From Halichondria panicea (Eukaryota; Porifera; Demospongiae; Suberitida; Halichondriidae): a stretch of 64,000 nt of DNA. Below, in pieces: positions 63,681 to 64,000 of this stretch. Location of the stretch: contig NC_087377.1 of NCBI RefSeq assembly GCF_963675165.1, forward strand, positions 8,387,122-8,451,121, given 5' to 3'. Numbering within the stretch: position 1 is the stretch's first letter; each line of letters starts with the position of its first letter. The notes below the pieces were generated by a model. That model saw nothing but the letters and a program-made list of their open reading frames with translations, ran no database searches and had not been told where the DNA came from. Made by a program: the position numbers and the translations under genes.

Positions 63681-64000
63681 GGGGCCAGCTGGGTTGAACG
63701 CACATTTTTGGTGTTCTTTTCTGGGCACTGTACTTACATTAATTAAGGTACGCAAGAAAACGAAGGCCTGGAAACGAGCCTAGCAACCCGACATCTTCAT
63801 TGTTCAACTTACCAAAAAGTCCTACTAGTACAACAGGAGGCGGCTGCAAGAACCCGCAGTGTACAGCTAGCTGTACTGTAGCTAAATCATGTAGAGAAAA
63901 CTACAAACAGCTCATGTGATCCACCATGCCATTCTGCGTGTTGCATTGCGCAAGCGCGTAGTCTACATGTAGTTGTCCAGCTGGCTTTGTCCCCAACAAA
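63681..64000. other. Right end of window, no supported gene
   Basis: I see nothing here that I can assign. Confidence 0.5.

Noticed and set aside
1-64000. CRISPR arrays, bacterial operons, rRNA or clear tRNA genes
   Set aside because: No regularly spaced repeats with unique spacers, no operon-like gene runs and no cloverleaf or rRNA block was seen. A covariance-model scan (tRNAscan-SE, Infernal) would be needed to exclude small RNAs.

Overview
The window looks like a gene-poor, repeat-rich stretch of an animal nuclear genome. It is AT-rich, with short GT-AG introns (39-150 nt), exon fragments of metazoan families (HECT C-lobe, fibronectin III, dynein heavy chain, SAM domain) and dense mobile DNA of several classes. 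No rRNA, bacterial operon or CRISPR array is visible. An early-branching invertebrate, most likely a demosponge, is my inference from repeat style and very short introns; the sequence alone does not prove it.

Layout. 0-9 kb: a HECT C-lobe exon, unrecognised exon-like pieces, a 0.45-kb tandem duplication, a minus-strand FN3 exon and a dynein heavy chain fragment. 9.3-14.35 kb: an apparently intact Ty3/gypsy element with identical-looking 278-bp LTRs, a 5-bp target duplication, a tRNA-Leu primer site and one 1472-codon gag-pol ORF. Integrase lies before reverse transcriptase (Gmr1-type order). 15-24 kb: remnants of a DUF3987-like gene, a non-LTR reverse transcriptase, a SAMD3-like gene, a GTGACAGGG-ended DNA transposon and a tyrosine-recombinase-like gene. 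25-34 kb: mostly MITEs, foldbacks and palindromes.

34.1-44.2 kb: two head-to-head gene systems. On the minus strand a nine-exon gene joins a ParB/sulfiredoxin-like domain to a DNA N6/N4-methyltransferase-like domain with degraded catalytic motifs. On the plus strand is a gene with the DGMDQ / DNTARENKN / GHTHEDVDQFF core of the DUF7869 family (RNase H/DDE-like). Between them lies a 30-bp perfect palindrome. A 2440-bp Tc1-like element with ~83-bp terminal inverted repeats and two convergent genes sits inside this locus. A broken second copy of the ParB-methylase gene follows at 45.9-47.2 kb.

50.9-56.8 kb: the most unusual part, a compact virus-like block of three genes. These are a ~700-codon protein of unknown function containing one 49-nt intron, an 870-codon protein carrying family B DNA polymerase motifs of the protein-primed type, and a convergent 312-codon Arg/Gly-rich basic protein. 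No integrase, capsid or packaging ATPase was recognised, so it does not fit a standard Polinton. 57-64 kb: two decayed copies of a second Tc1-like family with an intron inside the transposase, then MITEs and diverged repeats.

The genes do not form one pathway. The window is best read as layered mobile and virus-derived insertions around a few host or domesticated genes.
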